Position numbers and translations under genes: made by a program
Source of the DNA: Palsa-504 sp050010815
Lineage (GTDB): Bacteria; Actinomycetota; Actinomycetes; Streptosporangiales; Streptosporangiaceae
Reading direction: 5' to 3'
Assembly (NCBI GenBank): GCA_050010815.1
Contig: JBEKKH010000284.1
Location: forward strand, 1 to 9,150
DNA length: 9,150 nucleotides
In this document: piece after piece, positions 5,863 through 9,150 of the stretch
Position numbering within the stretch: position 1 is the stretch's first letter
How the letters are laid out: every line of letters begins with the position of its first letter
The notes under the pieces: generated by a model
Told to the model about the DNA's origin: nothing
The model's input: the letters and a program-made list of their open reading frames with translations, nothing else
Database searches by the model: none

Positions 5863-7110
5863 TTACCAGGGTAACTGGGTGATCTGCCGGGTGGCCAGCG
5901 TGTGGCCCGCCGACCTGAGCCGGGCGGCGAGCGCGGCGCCCATCGCGGTGGCGGGTGTCAGGACGCCGGCGCGATCGGGCAGCTGGTTCCTGTCCAGCGC
6001 CAGGCACAATGCGGTTTCGCCGAGCATCACGGAGGTGGCGGCATATCCCGGGTCGCCCTGGGCCTCGATCGTGGCCAGGTACCGCGCCCCTGCCGAGGTC
6101 CGGGTATGTATCTGGATGCGGAAATAGCCCGTGCGGCGGGTCTTCTCGCCGGGGCCCTGGCCCGGTGCGGGCAGCAGCTGGCTGAGCATCGCCCGGGATG
6201 GGCCGAACGCCAGCCCGGCCCCGGCGGCCTTCATCCCGGCGCTGACCGTGGCGGCCAGCAGGGGCGCGGCGGGGCCGGCGCCGAACCCGGTGACCTCGCG
6301 GTAGCGGAACCGGCGGCCATAGGCCCAGCCCTGCAGCGCGTTGCTGCGGCGCACCACGCGGGTGTTAATTCCGGCCATGGCGAACGGACCGGTCCACATC
6401 CGCAGACTGCCGTCGTACCGGGCCCATCCAGGGTCACGCTCATCGCCCAGGTCGGGTTCGGCCGCGCGATCAGGGCTCAGCGCATAGGGATCACTGACCA
6501 CCCGCCGGCGTTGCGTACTGGCCCGCACCTCCTCCTGCTGGTCCATCATCGACGCCAGCGTTCCCCCGCTGACACCGCCCCGCAGCGCCGTCACCACCAG
6601 TGTCGTGTCCTGAAGGTCGCCGGCGTCGTCGGCGTGCGCAATCTGATGCAGCCCCAGCACCCCCAGATCGGACGGAATCGAGTCGAACCCGCAGCAGTGC
6701 ACAATCCGCGCGCCCGCCGCTGCGGCGGCGTCGTGGCAGCGGTCGATGCTGTCCCGGATGAACAGCACCTCGCCGGTCAAGTCCGCGTAATCGGTGCCGG
6801 CCTCGGCGCAGGCCTGGACCAGCGCGAGCCCGGACGCGCGGTACGGGCCTACCGTGCTTACCACGACCCTGGCCGTCCGGGCCAGCGCCGCTACTGACAC
6901 CGGATCAGCCGAATCGGCGACCAGCAGCGGCCACGCGGACGCGGCAGCCCCGAGCCCCGCCCGAACATCGGCCATCCGCCGCCCGGACCGTCCCGCAAGG
7001 CCGATACGCACCCCGCCAGGCGCATGGCCGGCCAGGTAACCGGCCACCAGCCGCCCAGCGAAACCAGTAGCGCCGAACACCACCACATCTAGCTCACGGT
7101 CCCCGCTCAC
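5863..7110 (-). CDS. Saccharopine dehydrogenase-like / trans-acting enoyl reductase family protein
   Basis: 415 aa from the GTG at 7110 (reading VSGDRELDVVVFGATGFAG), about the usual family length. The frame extends upstream to a TTG at 7170, but that 20-aa extension does not resemble the family and runs over a decayed gene fragment, so the inner GTG is preferred. An N-terminal NAD(P)-binding Rossmann fold carries GATGFAG (13-19). It is followed by RVVVSTVGPY, YADLTGE and the signature CGFDSIPSDLG, which is shared by mycobacterial trans-acting enoyl reductases and the SCCPDH-like group. The C-terminal half (SGGTLASMMDQQEEVR, then GDPGYAATSVMLGETALCL) matches the catalytic/dimerisation region. 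In mycobacteria one member reduces an enoyl intermediate in phthiocerol/phenolphthiocerol lipid synthesis; no polyketide synthase is visible here, so the substrate is unknown. It converges with the microprotein gene. Confidence 0.9.
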   Translation of the reverse strand: MSGDRELDVVVFGATGFAGRLVAGYLAGHAPGGVRIGLAGRSGRRMADVRAGLGAAASAWPLLVADSADPVSVAALARTARVVVSTVGPYRASGLALVQACAEAGTDYADLTGEVLFIRDSIDRCHDAAAAAGARIVHCCGFDSIPSDLGVLGLHQIAHADDAGDLQDTTLVVTALRGGVSGGTLASMMDQQEEVRASTQRRRVVSDPYALSPDRAAEPDLGDERDPGWARYDGSLRMWTGPFAMAGINTRVVRRSNALQGWAYGRRFRYREVTGFGAGPAAPLLAATVSAGMKAAGAGLAFGPSRAMLSQLLPAPGQGPGEKTRRTGYFRIQIHTRTSAGARYLATIEAQGDPGYAATSVMLGETALCLALDRNQLPDRAGVLTPATAMGAALAARLRSAGHTLATRQITQLPW

Positions 7111-7114
7111 CAGC

Positions 7115-7258
7115 TCATCGTAACTTTCGGCGCGACGCTTCCGGTTGAGCCAAACGAAGCAGCGGACCAAAGCCCTCCAGGTCGGCGCGGAGCTGGCCGT
7201 CCGGGAAACGCGCCAGACTGTCCTTGTAGATCAGGACGTGACCCCTTGCTGGAACCGG
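7115..7258 (-). pseudogene. Coding remnant with NB-ARC-like string (FPDGQLRADLEGFGP)
   Basis: On the minus strand, the frame directly after a TGA at 7261-7259 continues for 47 codons with good G/C bias at third positions and contains HVLIYKDSLARFPDGQLRAD and then LEGFGPLLRL. The string FPDGQLxADLxGFxP resembles the segment just after the P-loop in AfsR/NB-ARC ATPase regulators, where FPDGQLYVDLRGFDP-like sequence is common. No P-loop precedes it and the frame ends in TGA at 7117-7115. It has no plausible start. I read it as a decayed fragment; the family link is tentative. Confidence 0.35.
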
Positions 7259-7400
7259 TCAGCGGTCACCCGGACCGCGCAGCCAGCGGGTGAACCAGGC
7301 GCGGGTGCGCTCCAGAACGTCGACCATGACCACCGCCACCCGATGCGGGAAGACGTCGAAGAAACCCTCCGTTACCTGCTGCGCCCCATGCCGCGGAGTC
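7259..7400 (-). pseudogene. Possible C-terminal remnant of an alpha/beta hydrolase
   Basis: This minus-strand stretch has very high third-position GC and reads HGAQQVTEGFFDVFPHRVAV, then VMVDVLERTRAWFTRWLRG before the TGA at 7261-7259. The order 'xGFFDxFPHR...ERTxAWFxRxLRG' resembles the C-terminal end of dienelactone hydrolase-like alpha/beta hydrolases (a His-Gly-Phe-Phe region, then a terminal helix containing an aromatic pair). The expected catalytic His before GFF is replaced (TEGFF), and no Ser nucleophile elbow or other catalytic part is visible upstream. The frame extends to an ATG at 7495 but residues before about 7400 look random. Best read as a degraded gene; low confidence. Confidence 0.3.
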
Positions 7401-7737
7401 TGGTGCCGGCGCTCAGCAGCGTTTGCGCGACCGAAGGTCCCTCTGGGTCCAGCGGGCGGGCCGGCCATGTGCGCGGGCGGGTTCCATGGGCACACAGTAG
7501 CGAGCCGGGCGGCGTTCGGGACGGTATGACGCCCCGATCAGCACCTCCGCTAAACCCGGCAGGTGCCAGCTTTGCAGGCCCACGCCGACGCGGATCACGG
7601 TACGTGATCGGTCACCGAAAGACGAGCACGCGTACCCGATATGGCCGGCTCCGGTGACGTGACCAGATGCGGTCGTGGGCAGCTATAACGGGCTATATTC
7701 GGGCTGGCACGGGTATTCACAGGACGGAGGAGGCAGG
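7401..7737. other. Upstream region of the RraA-family gene
   Basis: No credible gene lies here; reading frames on both strands are low-quality. The stretch holds the palindrome at 7593-7609, a GGTCAC (7610-7615) and GTGACC (7658-7663) pair of half-sites, and a TATATT hexamer at 7694-7699 that could be a -10 box, with no clear -35 partner. Confidence 0.45.
7593..7609. promoter_or_regulatory. Palindromic operator-like site upstream of the RraA-family gene
   Basis: GATCACGGTACGTGATC is a 17-bp inverted repeat with perfect 7-bp arms and a 3-bp centre. It lies 129 bp before the TTG start at 7738 and is immediately followed by CGGTCACCG, a second small palindrome. Dyads of this size are typical binding sites for dimeric bacterial regulators. 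Which regulator is unknown. Confidence 0.4.
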
Positions 7738-8427
7738 TTGATCAACGAACGGCCGCTGCTTACTATCCGGCGTGACTTTCCCCGGCCGGATTCGCGATCC
7801 GTCAGCAGATTCTCGGGGGCGGCCACGGTCCACCTGACCGATGCCATGGACGGGCGCGGGGCCCTCGACTACCAGATCAAGGCGATCAACCCGGAATCAT
7901 CAGCATTCGCCGGAGTGGCCCTCACCTGCTATGCCGGCCCGGACGATTCGCTCGCCATCCTGGCCGCACTGGAGATCGCTCGGCCAGGAGACGTCATAGT
8001 GGCGGCGACCGAGGCATTCAAGGGATCGGCAGTCGTGGGCGACCTGTTCGCCGCCATGGCTGCGAGCGCAGCCGTGACCGCCATCGTCACCGACGGCCTG
8101 GCCCGCGACAGTGACGGCATCACAGCCACCGGCCTCCCCGTCTTCGCCGGCGGGATCTCACCGAACTCCGCAGCTCAGTCCGGGCCCGGCACCGTCGGCC
8201 TGCCGGTGGTGATCAGCGGTGTCCGCATCGCCCCCGGCGACGTGGTGGTTGGTGACCGCGACGGCGTAGTCGTGGTAGCACAGGACCGCCTTGACGATGT
8301 GCATGAGCAACTGCTGGCCGTGCGTGCTGCCGAATCGTCGTACCCCAGGGACCCCGGCGGCCAGGTACACGTCCCGGAGCACGTCCGCGACCTGCTCGCA
8401 TCTGAGCAGGTTCGCTACCTCAGCTAA
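7738..8427 (+). CDS. RraA-family / HMG-CHA aldolase-like protein
   Basis: 229 aa from the TTG at 7738, chosen because GGAGGAGG (7726-7733) lies at the right distance; the GTG-initiated frame from 7675 adds 21 residues without a comparable site. Conserved RraA-family features appear in order: FAGVALTCYAGPDDSLAILA (57-76), the ARPGDVIVAA strand (81-90), VVGDLFAAMA (99-108), the signature VTDGLARD (117-124) whose Arg-Asp pair contributes to substrate and divalent-metal binding in the aldolases, GLPVFAGGISP (132-142), and IAPGDVVVGDRDGVVVV (164-180). Members include pyruvate aldolases acting on 4-hydroxy-4-methyl-2-oxoglutarate and oxaloacetate decarboxylases, as well as the RNase E inhibitor RraA. 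With the DGxxRD motif kept, an aldolase/decarboxylase role is more likely than RNase regulation, but the substrate cannot be named. It is convergent with the ROK gene. Confidence 0.88.
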   Translation: MINERPLLTIRRDFPRPDSRSVSRFSGAATVHLTDAMDGRGALDYQIKAINPESSAFAGVALTCYAGPDDSLAILAALEIARPGDVIVAATEAFKGSAVVGDLFAAMAASAAVTAIVTDGLARDSDGITATGLPVFAGGISPNSAAQSGPGTVGLPVVISGVRIAPGDVVVGDRDGVVVVAQDRLDDVHEQLLAVRAAESSYPRDPGGQVHVPEHVRDLLASEQVRYLS

Positions 8428-8490
8428 AAAGGCGCATCGGCGGGTTCCGCAGCGCGGTGTCCTTGGCGCCCCGGACGGCAGCCGTTTCTG

Positions 8491-9150
8491 TCAGCGCTGC
8501 AGCGTCGTCCGGTACTGGGTGATGGCCGACTGCAGTTGGTGTACGGCTTGCGCGCGTGCCCCGGTGAGCGGAGCGTCCCCTGTCACCCGGGCCGGGCGGA
8601 TCGCGACCGGGCGGGGGAGACGCTCGCACGCAGCGCGGACTTCGTCGAGGACGAGCGGGTTCATGCCCCACGTGCCGCCGATGATGACGACGGCCGGATC
8701 GGTCAGCGCGACGGCCGCCGATATGACGCCGCCCACCGCGGTGCCGAGAACCAGGCGCGTTGTCCGCGCCGCGCGCGCTGATCCGGTCACGGAGGCGGCC
8801 AGCTTCGCCACGTCAATCGCGGTTGAGTCCGGATAGCGCAGGCCGAGTTCGCCGAACACGTCGATGAATGCCATCGCCCGGCGGCCGGGACCGGCCGTGA
8901 CCAGATGCGCGATCTCGCCGGCGATGCCGTCGTGGCCGCGACGGACCTCGCCGTCGCTGACGACAGCGGAGCCCAGGCCCTCTCCCAGATACAGGTAGAC
9001 GAAGTCGTCCATCAATTCGGGTCCGCCGGCTGACCGCTCCGCGCGAGCGGCCCAGTTCACGTCGTTGTCGACCATGACTGGCCCGGAGACCAGCCCGTCG
9101 AGGGCATCGGCGGGTGACAGCTCACCGACCAGGAAGGGAGCGTCGGGCAG
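8491..9150 (-). CDS. ROK-family protein (regulator or sugar kinase), C-terminal part, 5' end outside window
   Basis: The frame is open to the right edge (a further 25 codons beyond the ATG at 9075), so 219 aa of the C-terminal part are visible. ROK features: VMVDNDVNWAARAER (the D/E-N-D-x-N motif holding the catalytic Asp in ROK kinases), FVYLYLGEGLGSAVVSDGEV (phosphate-binding-like glycine strand), HDGIAGEIAHLV (ROK signature, with GEIAH instead of the usual GEIGH), and DPAVVIIGGTWGMNPLVLDE near the C-terminus. The usual zinc-binding C-x-C-G-x-x-G-C-x-E segment after GEIxH is absent: the sequence continues TAGPGRRAMAF with no cysteines. Divergence of this kind favours a transcriptional regulator over a sugar kinase; an N-terminal helix-turn-helix would settle it but lies outside. 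It ends 64 bp from the convergent RraA-family gene. Confidence 0.87.
   Translation of the reverse strand: MPDAPFLVGELSPADALDGLVSGPVMVDNDVNWAARAERSAGGPELMDDFVYLYLGEGLGSAVVSDGEVRRGHDGIAGEIAHLVTAGPGRRAMAFIDVFGELGLRYPDSTAIDVAKLAASVTGSARAARTTRLVLGTAVGGVISAAVALTDPAVVIIGGTWGMNPLVLDEVRAACERLPRPVAIRPARVTGDAPLTGARAQAVHQLQSAITQYRTTLQR

Noticed and set aside
5902..6897. 331-codon plus-strand frame
   Set aside because: Antisense shadow of the enoyl reductase gene, whose frame carries clear family motifs; the shadow is Gly/Arg/Pro-rich without domains.
7145..7657. 170-codon plus-strand frame
   Set aside because: Composition typical of the reverse of GC-biased coding remnants; no motif or ribosome-binding site.
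8291..8836. 181-codon plus-strand frame across the RraA/ROK junction
   Set aside because: Overlaps two well-supported genes in other frames and has Arg/Ser/Thr/Ala-rich shadow composition.
1..9150. CRISPR array, tRNA/rRNA genes, toxin-antitoxin or phage-defence module
   Set aside because: No regularly spaced repeats, cloverleaf or rRNA-like sequence, and no recognised defence domains in any supported gene.

Overview
The window is high-GC DNA with strong G/C bias at third codon positions, and GTG and TTG starts occur. Its gene content is a TetR regulator with a WHG-type ligand domain, a saccharopine-dehydrogenase-like trans-acting enoyl reductase, an RraA-family protein, a ROK protein and a CU044_5270-like secreted protein. 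This fits an actinomycete chromosome of the Streptomyces/Streptosporangiales type. The genus cannot be fixed from the sequence. I see no rRNA, tRNA, CRISPR array, intact insertion sequence or phage module.

Layout: (1) 2-835 (+) is the C-terminal part of an extracytoplasmic protein resembling the CU044_5270 family. It is followed by a perfect 13-bp hairpin that is a likely terminator. (2) 887-2598 is gene-poor and less GC-rich. It holds one credible small two-helix membrane protein (1737-2162, +), some hairpins and several decayed-looking coding scraps. (3) 2599-5453 holds a TetR repressor (-) divergent from an atypical SDR/NAD-dependent epimerase (+), which is followed by a double-domain GNAT acetyltransferase (+). 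The TetR/epimerase intergenic region carries a cluster of GAAC/GTTC inverted repeats on top of a good -35/-10 pair, so autoregulation and control of the epimerase-GNAT unit by this TetR is the likely arrangement. (4) 5563-5739 (+) encodes a 58-aa single-helix membrane microprotein. (5) 5863-7110 (-) is a complete trans-acting enoyl reductase-like oxidoreductase. (6) 7115-7737 contains remnants of decayed minus-strand genes and a palindromic operator-like site. (7) 7738-8427 (+) is an RraA/HMG-aldolase-like protein. (8) 8491-9150 (-) is the C-terminal part of a ROK-family protein cut by the window end; it lacks the usual ROK zinc cysteines.

The best-supported functional unit is the TetR-epimerase-GNAT locus, which looks like an inducible small-molecule modification cassette. 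Its epimerase reads about 75 residues past the usual family end and overlaps the GNAT start. Removing a single G from a GGGGG run would give a normal-length protein, so this is either a natural frameshift or a base-call error. I found no convincing evidence for a wholly new multi-gene system. The most useful leads are the operator cluster, the frameshifted epimerase, the short conserved-looking membrane protein and the gene relics.
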